This document shows, piece by piece, positions 1 to 10,885 of a stretch of DNA of 64,000 bases; position 1 is the stretch's first letter; each line of letters starts with the position of its first letter. Both the position numbers and the translations under genes were made by a program. Origin of the DNA: Tethya wilhelma (taxonomy: Eukaryota > Porifera > Demospongiae > Tethyida > Tethyidae); contig CAXIPT010000002.1 of NCBI GenBank assembly GCA_964030475.1, forward strand, positions 2,488,827 through 2,552,826, read 5' to 3'. The notes below the pieces were generated by a model. That model was not told the DNA's origin. It saw only the letters and a list, made by a program, of their open reading frames with translations, and did not search any database.

Positions 1-3000
1 GCACAAGGTGGGGCCATTGCAGCTACAAAAAGTAAACTTATTGTATATGGAACCATTACTATATCTTACAACACAGCATTCGTGTCTGGTGGAGGTATCT
101 ATGCCTACCAGAGTGAACTAAACTTTAGGAATCAGATCACAATAAGTAAAAATACTGCAAAGTTTAGAGGTGGAGGCATTCATGCTATTGGCTCAACGAT
201 AACACTGACTGATGTAACAAACACTAATATTCTAGGCAATCATGCTCAAAGAGGAGGTGGAATGTGTTTAGAAGAAAGTGCTAAAATCTACATACTGAAA
301 AATAAGATAGAATGTTATACAGATGAGTTTCGTCAATGCATTAGTAACAAATCAGAGTGGATATCACTTCAATTTCTAAACAACACTGCAGACTATGGAG
401 GAGCTGTGTATGTTGCTGATGACACAACTTCCGGCACCTGCCATGCTATTCCTTTCAATAACATGCCCATGACCACAATCCACAATGAATGCTTCATTCA
501 AACATCAAATAGCTATAGTGGAAATTTTGAATTAGTTGGCGACTTAAGTGCTATACACATTAACTATCATAACACAAATTTTACAAACAACTCAGCTAAT
601 ATAGCTGGAGATACACTGTATGGTGGTTTGATAGACAGGTGTGAAGTAAGCCCCATTGCTGGAAATATTTTTGGTACTTATTTTTTAACAATCAGCTTGT
701 CTTATTTTGTTAACATCACAAATATTAAAGTAGACGATTTCAACTCATCTAAAGTAATATCATCTGATCCAGTTCGTATTTGCTTCTGTAAAGACAACCA
801 ACCAGACTGCAGTTACCATCCTCAGCCAAAGTATGTTAAAAAGGGAGAAAGGTTTACAGTGTCACTTGTTCCAGTCGACCATATCAACAACTCTCTAGCA
901 AATAGTACCACTGGTGTGCCTACTATACATGCATATGTATCAGTAGCAGCAAAGCTTGGAGAAGGACAATCAAACCAGCTAGCAAATAGAAATGGCAGTT
1001 GTACAGAGTTAACATATAGTATTCTCTCTCCACACAACTCTGAGGAGCTTCATCTCTATGCTGATGGACCATGTAAAGACGCAGGAATATCCATAGCAAA
1101 TCTTACAGTGAACTTTGCACCATGTCCAGTTGGATTCAAAGGTCCACGTTGTGAATGTGATCCCACAATCTATCCTGAATACATAACAAACTGTGATATT
1201 TACACAGAAACAGTTCAAAGAAAAGACAATGTATGGTTTGCTTTTGTGAACATTACAAATCGCTCAGGTTATGCACTACACAAATATTGTCCTTTTGACT
1301 ACTGTAAGCCACAAAGTGAAAATATCTCTGTCAATTTAAATGATAAGAGTGGGGCTGACCAACTCTGTGCATTTAATCGTTCAGGAAGACTCTGTGGAAC
1401 TTGTAAGGATGGTTCAAGTGTCATTCTTGGTAGTTCACGTTGTCGGCCATGTTCTAACAGCTGGCTTGCATTGATTGTTGTCTTTGCTCTGGCTGGTATA
1501 GTACTGGTTGCTTTTATTCTCAAGGTAAACTTTGTGGTAGCCGAAGGAACTTTTAACGCTCTAATTTTTTATGCCAACATCATTGCTGCAAATCGTGCTA
1601 CTTTCTTTCCACATGATGGAACAGTGATATTGTCTGTCTTCATAGCATGGCTTAATCTAGACTTTGGATTTGAGACCTGCTTCTATGATGGAATGGATGC
1701 CTATGCTAAAACATGGCTACAACTAGCATTTCCACTCTATGTCATTTCATTAGTAGTTGCTATTATCATAATTAGTGACTATTCTACAAAATTTGCAATG
1801 CTTTTTGTTGGAAAGAACACAATAGCAACACTGGCTACTCTCATTTTACTCTCATATACAAAGCTCCTTCGTACAATCATTGCTGCATTGCAATTTACTA
1901 CACTCAAGTACTCTGATGGCTCACAAGAACTAGTATGGCTAGTTGATGCTAACATCCTGTATTTCAGTGGAAAGCATGTCCTTCTCTTCATCACAGCTCT
2001 TATTATTGTCCTAGTTGGTGGAACATTTACTTTCATACTCTTTGCTTGGCAGTGGCTTGTTTACTGTCCAAACAGAGGACCCTTCAAATGGATCTTTGGA
2101 AATGGTAAAGTCATTGCTTTCATAGATGCTTATCATAATCCCTTCAACAAAGACCATCGCTATTGGATTGGACTGCTATTTCTAGTTCGTGTTCTCCTGT
2201 ATCTTGTATCAGCTGTGAATGTTCTTGGAGATCCTGGTGTCAACCTCCTCAGTATAGGCATTGTAGTTACAAGCATGCTCATTTTTCAGATCATTATTAC
2301 TGAATGGAAAAACAGCAAAATATACAAGAAAAAACGTAATACTCTACTCGATTGCATCTCTCTCTTAAACCTAATAGCTCTAACTATTACCACCTTCTTC
2401 ACTAGTGAGGTTAAGGGGAACCAGACAGTGGTTGCTTACATTTCAGTGGGTATTGCATTTGGCACATTTTTAGTCATCCTAGCACACCATGTGAACCTGT
2501 TCATCCTTAATAATCTATTTCAAAAGATATTAACCTGTTACTCTTGTAGGCCACCAGTAGCAAACACTCTACCTTTGGAGAATACATCAAGTGATTCCAA
2601 TGATGAATTGATGCAAGTCAGTGAGACTGAATTTAATGCCCTCCCTGAATCCTTGGATACCATCTCTACGACAGACTCGGATGAAGAAATCACTGAAAGT
2701 GAAGATCAACTTGTATTAGTCAAAGTGCTCCTAACTGGAGATCAAAACAGCTATGTTAGCTTAAATCAACAACACAAGTGTGACCATCAAGATTCATCAA
2801 CCACTCCCCCAAGCACACTTGCTGACCTGGAACCATCAATGATTATTTCACTACATGAGCTTAATCTAGACAAACCCTTTCAGGACAGATCTGATCAGGG
2901 CAAGTCAAATCAGGACAGATGCAATAAGAGCATCTCTATTGAAGTGTCTCCCTTAGAACCTGGACCTGGACAAGAATGCTCTACTATGTCCCATCTCCAC

Positions 3001-3042
3001 CAGTCAGAAATTGATGATGAGAATTCTCCACTACTACCATAA
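1..3042 (+). CDS. beta-helix / multi-TM surface protein, 3' part
   Basis: The frame is open from base 1, so the true start lies to the left; stop codon at 3040-3042. The first part has repeats of the form GGGI...N.A (for example around 85-270 and 385-420), a pattern of right-handed parallel beta-helix / POMP-like repeats. A cysteine-rich stretch with an EGF-like CPVGFKGPRCECD (about 1120-1160) and CGTCKDG...CRPCSNSW (about 1393-1464) follows. From about 1465 to 2520 there are roughly seven to nine hydrophobic segments separated by short polar loops. The tail (2521-3039) is acidic and serine-rich (TDSDEEITESEDQ), as expected for a cytoplasmic domain. The extracellular half has many NxT/S sites. 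I infer a plasma-membrane receptor or adhesion protein. The TM block is not a recognisable rhodopsin-type GPCR (no DRY or NPxxY). Similar architectures are common in sponge gene sets, but I know no assigned function. No intron is needed within the visible part. Confidence 0.75.
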   Translation, partial: AQGGAIAATKSKLIVYGTITISYNTAFVSGGGIYAYQSELNFRNQITISKNTAKFRGGGIHAIGSTITLTDVTNTNILGNHAQRGGGMCLEESAKIYILKNKIECYTDEFRQCISNKSEWISLQFLNNTADYGGAVYVADDTTSGTCHAIPFNNMPMTTIHNECFIQTSNSYSGNFELVGDLSAIHINYHNTNFTNNSANIAGDTLYGGLIDRCEVSPIAGNIFGTYFLTISLSYFVNITNIKVDDFNSSKVISSDPVRICFCKDNQPDCSYHPQPKYVKKGERFTVSLVPVDHINNSLANSTTGVPTIHAYVSVAAKLGEGQSNQLANRNGSCTELTYSILSPHNSEELHLYADGPCKDAGISIANLTVNFAPCPVGFKGPRCECDPTIYPEYITNCDIYTETVQRKDNVWFAFVNITNRSGYALHKYCPFDYCKPQSENISVNLNDKSGADQLCAFNRSGRLCGTCKDGSSVILGSSRCRPCSNSWLALIVVFALAGIVLVAFILKVNFVVAEGTFNALIFYANIIAANRATFFPHDGTVILSVFIAWLNLDFGFETCFYDGMDAYAKTWLQLAFPLYVISLVVAIIIISDYSTKFAMLFVGKNTIATLATLILLSYTKLLRTIIAALQFTTLKYSDGSQELVWLVDANILYFSGKHVLLFITALIIVLVGGTFTFILFAWQWLVYCPNRGPFKWIFGNGKVIAFIDAYHNPFNKDHRYWIGLLFLVRVLLYLVSAVNVLGDPGVNLLSIGIVVTSMLIFQIIITEWKNSKIYKKKRNTLLDCISLLNLIALTITTFFTSEVKGNQTVVAYISVGIAFGTFLVILAHHVNLFILNNLFQKILTCYSCRPPVANTLPLENTSSDSNDELMQVSETEFNALPESLDTISTTDSDEEITESEDQLVLVKVLLTGDQNSYVSLNQQHKCDHQDSSTTPPSTLADLEPSMIISLHELNLDKPFQDRSDQGKSNQDRCNKSISIEVSPLEPGPGQECSTMSHLHQSEIDDENSPLLP

Positions 3043-5125
3043 AATTAAGGACTTTAAATTTAACAATAGTAATTATAATGATGAGGAAAACAAAATAATT
3101 ATTAGATGGATTGTTAACAAACATAGATATGTAACAACAACAACTTTTAAAATTAGTATTCTCAAGATCCTACCATACATATGTTTTTGAAACTTTTTTG
3201 CTTAAAATTTAACTGGCTTACATCGATCAGTTGAACACTATAATAATATTGATTTGTGACTTTGTATTACAGTATGCTTACATACACACAAATTAATAAT
3301 GATTGTACCTTGATATGCTCATAATAATATTATTAATTTTAGCTACTACATTAAATTGAAGCGAACAGTCTTACTGAACAAGGAACGCCCTGGGTTTGGG
3401 AATTTGGTCCTTGCTAATTATTATTACTTTGTCGAGAGGTGCAAGTAGGGGAAGAGAATACATAAACACACATATAAACGAAAAAAAAACACAACAGAAC
3501 TCACTCAAAAGTGAAACCTCCATGGTCGACTCTCTCAATCAATAGCTGTTTACTTTTATGTAATTTTATTGCTGCATGCAACTTGAGTACAGAAATGTTT
3601 CATTTGAAGTGGTAGCTTCAAAAAAAAAAGTTCCAGTAGTAAATAGAAATGGACAAGCTGAGTCAGCAAAAGCTTGAATTGACACTCTTGTGACATACCT
3701 TCTTTGAGGTATATTGCTGTGTTACAATTATATCTTTACCATAATGTATACTGAAGGCACCAAAGGAGAGTAACTCCCGCGGCATTAAAAAAATAACTGA
3801 TAGACTTATGAAACCAACCATAATTTCACAATCAAAAATTATTGTCAAGAAGTCAACATGGTAGTCATGCATGTACAATGTGAAGGAAATCAACTAACTA
3901 TAGACGAATCTGATAAAAAATGGATGAATTAAAAAGAGAGTATCATGCATGGAACTAGGTTCTGAAGTAACGAGTCAAGAAATGGTGTATACAATTTGTC
4001 TTGATTAGTCTGTAACAACAGTAGGTGAATTCTACTAGAATAATTATTACAGGTCTACATCCTATCATATTATTATGCAAATCTACATATGAAGAAGTTT
4101 ATGATCATTTTTGCAAATTCACAGCTTGTCACACCTTTTGACATTGGAAAATGACCATAATTGTCTATAATTTGTATGTTTTTCTTGAATATTTTTTTTC
4201 ATAATTGATATTTCAAATTTTGCAACCTATTCTAAAGTTGTTCAGTCTTTCTTCTATCTGATGATGCTTAATATGATAGGTATTTGTCTCTTTTTCCCGC
4301 GGCATTTTTCACTTGAAAGAGACAACTCGAGCCATTCACTCTATTGAACTGTATTGCAACTGAGCTGGCAGATCCAACAACCCTTTACCTTTTTCTAGAT
4401 TTTCTCCAATTATAAGAATTTAATGAAAAATTGCAACACGTGGTGATGTTGTTTAGAGCCTCAGCTAACTTTTTGCCAATCATTGTGTTAAGAAAAAGTG
4501 AGTTTATAGCGCGGCAAAATTGGATGAAAGTTCAGTTTGAAGGTTCTTGGTAGCATTACTAATGTACAGTGAGCAGTGATAGTCACACCTTGGTCCTGAG
4601 CTCTCACTAATTGGCACCTGCTGAATCAAAGGCTCTACTAATTTGCAGTTCAAGGAGGACATGAGCGTTTTGAGGGAAAACTTCTTCATATGGCTAGAAA
4701 AGACAAAAAGGTCTGGATATAAATGACAGGAGTTGAAACCAGGGATGTATATGCTGGCTGGGTTGAGCCACCAACACTGTATACTACTTAGTACACAACT
4801 AGTGTACTATTATGATTTGACCAATACAATTGCATGTACGGTTTTGGGAAAATTTATTCATAATGTGTCACATTAGGACAACAGTCATTGGACAAACGCT
4901 TAAAATTTGACTGTCTATCACCAAATTACACATCAATTGCTACAGGTACATATATCTTGTAAATTTAGTACAGTCTGTACAAAGTAACATCTTGCTGGTT
5001 ATACTGAGATATCATTCCCAAGATAATATTGACAAATGTGTCATTAATGTACGTTGGCCTAAGTTTGACTGTGTGCATGACTCACTTCTGCTCTAGTTCT
5101 TAACAAATTAGTTTTCTCACTCTTA
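3043..5125. other. AT-rich intergenic stretch
   Basis: No exon with a recognisable family signature and flanking splice sites was found on either strand. Short open frames here are unsupported. A small motif, cccgcggcatt, occurs at 3776-3786 and again near 4296. Nothing else is supported. Confidence 0.5.
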
Positions 5126-5262
5126 TAATAACTGTTCCTCTTCAACTGAAGACACAGGATGCCCTCCATGGTATTGCAGTGGAATGATCGATGCAGTCAC
5201 GTTTTGAATGGCATCTGATACAGCTAGCCTGGCATGTTAATTTTGATAATTAGAGAGAAATA
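5126..5262 (-). pseudogene. degraded copy of PA2G4 exon 6
   Basis: On the minus strand this piece matches the 5' half of PA2G4 exon 6 (17135-17277) and its upstream intron (the gataattagagagaaata motif), but with substitutions and small insertions that destroy the frame. It is the most decayed of the exon-6 copies lying downstream of the functional gene. Likely a relic of segmental duplication. Confidence 0.6.
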
Positions 5263-5457
5263 CTAAAGGCAGGGAATAATTTAAAAGCTAGCTAAAGATT
5301 CAGTTTGAACTTCTGTAAAGTTACATGGTTGATCATGATGTAATCTCAGGCAAATTATATCAGCAAAATACATGCATTTATGTTTATCTTGTATAATAAT
5401 GTAAACACTGCATGATGTTTTGAATATTGTGCATTGGTAAAATAATAGGCATCAGTG

Positions 5458-5548
5458 TATAGCTACCGTAGTCTGGCATGCCAAACCGCGCCTACTTTTC
5501 TTAGTGGCCAGAATTTAAGGGTCTGCCAGGAGTGCCAGACTAACAGGC
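5458..5548. repeat. short imperfect foldback
   Basis: The ends gtagtctggcatgcca and tgccagactaac are inverted relative to each other. This resembles a shrunken member of the tagtct..ccagac foldback family seen at 13602-14218. Confidence 0.35.
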
Positions 5549-6289
5549 ATCTTTGGTTGGTTGAGGGGAAGTAATGCATAGTTGCAACTGCACATTCAGA
5601 AATACCTTAAATAAATTTTAGGACAGAATGCATATTTACTTCTTTTTTTAAATATATAATTCAACGATTTTAACTATTCCAGTTTGGTCAATGCCGTTAC
5701 ACTTTCTCAATGTTACAACATTCCTATGGGGCTCGCTCAGGCTCACCCCAAATAAGGCCTTGTTTACACAGTAGCATTTCGAATGAGTTTTTTGTTTTCT
5801 CTTAGAAAACGCCTATGTTTTGATTTGCGTTTACACAAGTACGTTTCCAGTGAACTACGTCATACGGCGTCACGTAGAGTGTGCACATGATAACTTTTGA
5901 ATCAGCAAAAATTTCACAAAGACAAGAAAAGACTCGCTTTTGAACTAGAAAAACAGAATATGACTTGGAAACTATACTACTTAGACCAAACGAAGCTCAA
6001 ACGGAGGTACTAGCTAGCTATAAAGGCCAAGCGTTTTTGTTTCCAGTTGTGTTTTTGCCATTTACATGATGAGCAAAAGGAATCGTTTTCAAAATGCTCC
6101 ACTTTGAATTGCGTTTTCAAAACATTGCGTTTCAGGTTGCGTTTTGGGCGCTTTGTGTAAACGCAAGCCGGAAAGGTATATAAAAGTATACGTTTTCAAA
6201 CAAACCGCATCTGTGTACTAAATGGGGACTATAAGGCTCCTGGACCAATAACAACTTACCTATAGCTATGAAGGGTTACTGAGAATGAC

Positions 6290-6376
6290 GATCTTCTCAC
6301 TCTCGTAGCTGTTCCTCTTCAACTGATGACACAGGGTGCCCTCCATGGCACTGCAGTGGAATGATGCAGCCACCTT
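6290..6376 (-). pseudogene. PA2G4 exon 6 fragment cut at an N
   Basis: The minus strand encodes the second part of PA2G4 exon 6 ([25 protein letters not shown]) and stops abruptly at the N at 6377. It is a partial duplicate of 17135-17277, with the upstream part replaced by a foldback element. Confidence 0.6.
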
Positions 6377-6377
6377 C

Positions 6378-6679
6378 NAAGTGTAGGAATGGGCAGTGCT
6401 GTAAAAAGCAAGGAAACAAGACAAGTCTCTGAATTTCGGCACATGACTACTTCATTTTTGTGCCCAACTCTCAAACGTTACTGTGTATCTACATTCTACA
6501 TGCTTGTCCTTTCATCCAAATTAGTCAAGTGATTGCTTGCATTAACTCATGTCCATTGAGCCAAATGGCCGACATTTTACGTACTATGCTTGAGTCATGA
6601 AAATGAAGTAGTCATGTGCCGAAATTCAGAGACTTGTCTTGTTTCCTTGCTTTTTACAGCACTGCCCATTCCTACACTT
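6378..6679. mobile_element. TIR/foldback element, gtaggaatgggc family
   Basis: Bases 6378-6457 are essentially identical, reverse-complemented, to about 6600-6679, giving terminal inverted repeats of about 80 bp around a roughly 140-bp core with no coding potential. The same terminus (gtaggaatgggc...ttcggcacatga) recurs as an inverted pair at 63586-63972, so this is a dispersed non-autonomous family. The left end abuts an N, so its target-site duplication cannot be read. Confidence 0.65.
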
Positions 6680-7105
6680 CTCATTTTTATAAAATTTTTA
6701 CTACTTGTATTAGTAGATAAGAGCATTTTCATCTACTCTAAAATTATGATCGTAGCCAGATACAAGTATAGCTCAAAGCCAGAAGCGAGCTAGTTGCCCA
6801 TTTGTCTGCAAGGGAAGGAGGCTGTGCCAGTGAAGAAATGAGCAGCAAGCTAGGCTTAGCTGACTGTGGGTGGTAGTATATATACTGTCTAAAGCAGCAA
6901 TTATAACTTAAAAGACTTTTCAGAAATTCTTTAAGTATAAATTTTACGATAGGATATTTACTTTTTTTTTTTTCATAAATCAAGCATTTTAGCTCTTAAT
7001 TGGGGTGAGCCTGCATGAGTGAGCCCCATAGGAATGTTGAAACATTGCGGAGGAAGTGTAACGGCATTGACCAAACTGGGCTCCTGCATGGACCAATAAA
7101 AACTT

Positions 7106-8713
7106 ACCTATATATATAGCTATGAACGGGTTACTGACAATGATGGTCTTCTCACTCTCGTAGCTGTTCCTCTTCAACTGATGACACAGGATGCCCTCCA
7201 TGGCATTGCAGTGGAATGATGCAGCCACCTTCTGAATGGCATCTGATACAGCCATGTTCTGATAATTAGAGAGAAATATTGAAGGTAGTGTAAGTACAGC
7301 ATTCTTGAAAATGAACTCATAATCCGCATTAATGATCATGGACATCATATATCTTATAGTACAATGTCATAGTACAAAGTCAGAGTAGTACACATAGTAC
7401 AGTAGGTTAGGCAACCACCCTATGTTATTATTGATGACAAAAAGTGTGCACANAATGCCTTCTAGTACCTTACAGTTAGATTATGTACTACATGATGGTA
7501 ATCATTAGTACAAGACTCTTGGATCTTTTTGACGTGAGATGCTTCTTAAGCAATTATTATACCAGCTAACTGTTAATATTAAACCTTTGTGTACCTACCT
7601 CGAGACGCCTCCATCTTAAGTTTGTAGACATCATTTGTTTTACGATAATAATATTGTGGTCCTAGTATCCAGTGGTTTGGCCTGGAAAAAAAACAACAAA
7701 ACAAAAAAGACTTACAGCTTGAGTAATATATACATAATCTTTTATTAAAGGAACTGTATCAGTATATTATTGTGATTAAATGTAGAAATCACATTTAATT
7801 TACGGGTCCCAGAAATGCACGTTTGCACCTTGTACTGGACATTTGCTACTATATACTTGTGCAATAACAACTATGTGGTCAGCTGTTATTACAACTGTGG
7901 TAGCTCACATAAGTACACTAAAATTGTAAGGTTTTTGGTCATGTTTGATATTTTTAGCAACAAAACAGAGCTTTTGTACTGAAACAGTAGCCTCGTTCCC
8001 AGGCTCTCTCCCAGAATATTACACGCTGAAAAATAGGAAGGGAGAGAGCCTGGTACGCGAAATCACGTGAATGACGTTGTGCGCAGAAAAATTAGTATAC
8101 TGTAGTAGAGAAACCATACAAACTCTCTCTACGGGCAATGTCATTCACGTGATTTCGCGTACCAGGCTCTCTCTCCCTTCTTATTTTTTGCGCGCGTGTG
8201 CATAAATATTCACTGTGAGAGAGCCTGGGAACGAGGCTACTGAAACAGTTAATTCCTTTAACTTTTAAGTAAGAGAAGCATGCTGTTCATATTAGATCCG
8301 ATATTTTTTTTCTTGCTCTCTTAATTTGTCCTATAGCACAAAAACGAAGCTCAATACATAGCTAGCGAGGCAACACTTAGCTAATCTAGGCTTTAAAATT
8401 ACTAGACTATGTAAATCTAGCAGAGTAGTGCCTTCTCTAGTGGCTTAGGATGCACTCACTCGATCAGACAAAAGACTGAGACTGGATCGTTTTCACCAAG
8501 CTGATCTTCAACAATCGTACAAAAGACAGGAGAGCTTCAAGAATTTAACTTTAGACATAATTATACCATGCAGACAAATCAGAACAAATCATGATTATAA
8601 TTATAGTGACATGAAAATTTGTGTAATTCCCAACCTTTCCTTCTCCAGTGGAGACAATGATATCTATGGCGTAGGCTTCATGAAGTTCAAACTCACAACT
8701 CTTGTGTTCCCTC
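7106..8713 (-). pseudogene. scrambled duplicate of PA2G4 exons 6, 8 and 7
   Basis: Three PA2G4 exon copies lie here on the minus strand. An exon-6 copy (about 7136-7258) keeps its acceptor and frame but has a divergent 3' end. An exon-8 copy (7599-7681) keeps both splice sites but has four extra bases relative to 15999-16077, which shift the frame. An exon-7 copy (8635-8713) is intact. The intron DNA between exons 8 and 7 is also copied (7454-8900 resembles 15862-17050), starting exactly after the N at 7453. The order 6-8-7 differs from the functional gene. Either a decayed segmental duplication or an alternative haplotype placed in tandem. Confidence 0.75.
7988..8239. mobile_element. MITE with 9-bp target-site duplication
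   Basis: The element starts tagcctcgttcccaggctct and ends with its complement (gagcctgggaacgaggcta), with long terminal inverted repeats that include tcacgtgaat. It is flanked by the direct repeat ctgaaacag (7979-7987 and 8240-8248). The paralogous block at about 16350 has one uninterrupted ctgaaacag with no element, so the empty site is visible. It has no coding capacity. A 9-bp duplication is compatible with a Mutator-like superfamily. Confidence 0.85.
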
Positions 8714-9420
8714 CTACAGTGAGAAAAATACACGTACGTAAAAGGGTATGGTTGTATCTATTCCACACAACAAAATATTTAACTGAAAATGATAACAGCA
8801 GAGGCTACCATAATGTGAGGTGCTAGAAATTATTAAAGATAGTAGTTTTCAGTAATCATAAAGATATAAAAACAACAACAACAACAAAAAAAAAAAACAC
8901 GACACAACAATTACTTCCAAAAACAAATCACTGCTTACAAACAGTAACTTAGGGTTCATTTACACGGAAACGTTTTCACAGCAAAGAGTGTGCAAACCAT
9001 GTGTACCAGGCCCTTTTTTGGGCCTGGGAATGAGGCTAAGATCATACTGATTCTCTTGGTCAGTACTTCTAGGCCTTCCAATCAAGTTAAGAAGTCCTAT
9101 CATTATTTCGGAGAAGTTCTAAAATTGTAGGCCAATGGTTGACCAGAAACAGCTGCATGGCTATATAATTATAGAATACGCTACTACTATGATCACTGTA
9201 ACAAATTACTATAAGCATAATATTATTGATTGTACAAAGTTAATAGGATTCTGGTTAGTTGTCCAAGTAGGAAAGAAACCACATGTATGCATGATGCTAT
9301 ATAAAATACCCAGTGCATATGGATTGAAACTGATTTAGTCTGCACTTTTGACAGAATCTATAGTCTTAAACCTTTCAAGTCTGCCAGAAAATTACTGTGA
9401 CAGTAACAACTGAGTACAGT
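8714..9420. other. intergenic, mostly duplicated intron DNA
   Basis: About 8714-8940 copies intron DNA of PA2G4 (compare 16873-17100). After 8947 the similarity stops, and a short foldback relic (ccaggcccttttttgggcctgg, 9005-9026, next to gaatgaggcta) is present. The rest is upstream DNA of the small gene at 9421. Confidence 0.5.
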
Positions 9421-9904
9421 ATGGCTGATGTTCATCCATTTGTTGGTAAGCAATTTGGTAGCACTACAATATAAACAGATACTGTCAGATAGGATTTTCA
9501 CTGCTTTTTGTTTTATTATTAACTTTATTGTAAAAGTAAATTTTGTTGTATTTATTTATCCTGCAGCTCTTGCAAGCCAAGAGGGTCATCCCACCAAGGC
9601 AAAATATATTGGATCAGATGGCTCTATTGTCAACTTCACTGCCATGGACCTTGCTTCTGGTATTGGAGCTGGCTACTATACACCAAAGGGAGGGAAACCT
9701 TTGTATTTTAGTTCGATATTCAATTCAAAGAGTATGACATCTGTTGCTTGGATGGTAAATTACGGCACCCCAGATCAGGTCCAAACATTTACAGGGCAGT
9801 TTAAAGAGTACATTACTATCCAAGTTACGTCAGTGCTGAGTGCTACTGGTGTTAAGCCACTAATCCAAGATATCAACTATACATTGGATCCAACCTTGAA
9901 ATAA
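9421..9904 (+). CDS. small two-exon orphan protein (120 aa)
   Basis: Exon 1 is 9421-9445 (ATG, encoding MADVHPFV), followed by donor GTAAGC. The intron ends in ctgcag at 9566. Exon 2 is 9567-9904. The join is in phase (25 + 338 = 363 nt) and gives 120 residues: an N-terminal SQEGHPTKAKYIGSDGSIVN region, a central glycine-rich YYTPKGGKPLYF stretch, and a hydrophilic C-terminus. I see no signal peptide, TM segment or known domain. The TAA stop is embedded in an AATAAA hexamer (9900-9905), a plausible polyadenylation signal. I do not recognise the family; the clean splice sites and full-length frame make it a likely real gene. Confidence 0.6.
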
Positions 9905-10702
9905 AGGCAAGTCATGCAAATGCCATGAACTGTACGTTGAACAGCAAATCTGTAGACAGATTTTAGTAATTATGTATTAGGAACTTTCTTAGTATATAGC
10001 TGCAGTTATATTATTGCTTATTATGACGTGATCAGTTTAATAATTGTATGCTACACATTATTATAAGCAAAGTTTTGCATGCATGTGTGTTTATCCATCT
10101 GTCTGTATGCATGGATATGTGTGTCATGCACGGGGTTCATTGGAAGTTAATATGTGACCTCAAGGTAAATATATACTCTTTCTTTGCATAGACTGGGGAT
10201 AATTGTAGACTAAGAAAGGAGTGTCCAAAAGGAGAGAACGATACATCTTACAAATTTTTATTATGTGGTATCTGACAAAAAAATGTGATAGGGCTCAGCT
10301 ATAGGAGCCAATCTAGCTTGCACAAAAAAAAATGTAGTAATTTAAGTAGAGAAGTTTGCCTGTTTCTCTGTTACTGTACACAAACAATAGCTAGACATAT
10401 AGCTATAGCTAACCTTTTTTGCTATCTAACTGCAGCAAAAAAAAAAAAAAAAAAGATAAAGTCGGAAAAGGGTCTTCTGTGATGTCATGTTGAAAGGAAA
10501 ATACTGAGTTAGACAAGTGTAGAAGTTATAATATGCTATAGTATATACATGCAGCTTACGGCTGCATGTGCATGCATGCATCTAGGCAGTAAAAAGTATT
10601 TAATACACAGCAAGGAGCGTGGTAACTAAAGCAATAAGGCACACTTCTTGTTTTATATACACATGAGTAAGTGCATGTGTTCATTATTTCTATCTATATA
10701 TC
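9905..10702. other. intergenic, no gene seen
   Basis: Simple-sequence and AT-rich DNA with a poly-A run near 10439-10455. No supportable exon. Confidence 0.5.
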
Positions 10703-10885
10703 ATACGTACGGTAGTACATATAGTAGGAATGGGCCTACTGTGACAGTCCCATAGACACAATACAAAATGTTCATGATCATAAAAATCTAGCAAAACAAA
10801 ATTAAGCCTTCAAACTTGCTCAGAGGCCCTCACTGACAGATTACCAATTGCATACAAGGCCTAAAACTCACAGGAACCTTCTTAA
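10703..10885 (+). repeat. dispersed repeat, copy 1
   Basis: This segment (catacgtacggtagtac... tagtaggaatgggc...) matches the reverse complement of about 22805-22990. It contains the gtaggaatgggc terminus seen in the foldback elements at 6378 and 63586, suggesting a related transposon end. It runs directly into a PA2G4 exon-6 fragment. Confidence 0.6.

Larger units (their letters stand above)
5678..7081. repeat. inverted repeat pair enclosing duplicated DNA
   Basis: Bases 5678-5745 reappear reverse-complemented, with few changes, at 7001-7081. Both contain a ggggctcgctcaggctc / gagcctg..gagcccc motif shared with the elements at 50493 and 59607. The enclosed DNA holds a segment (about 5755-6175) bounded by gtttacac and gtgtaaac, an exon-6 fragment (6290-6376), an N and a foldback element. 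Near 5596-5650 and 6919-6985 there is also a direct repeat, so the region is a mosaic. Confidence 0.55.

Noticed and set aside
82..1100. Bacterial contamination (POMP-like repeats)
   Set aside because: The same frame continues into a eukaryote-type glycosylated, EGF-like and multi-TM protein with base composition like the rest of the window.
2940..2970. LEPGPGQE in the tail of the first protein as a second 2A motif
   Set aside because: It lacks the E-x-N-P-G-P core and no hydrophobic segment precedes it.
7106..8713. A second functional PA2G4 gene
   Set aside because: The exon order is scrambled, exon 8 copy has a 4-base insertion, and first and last exons are absent.
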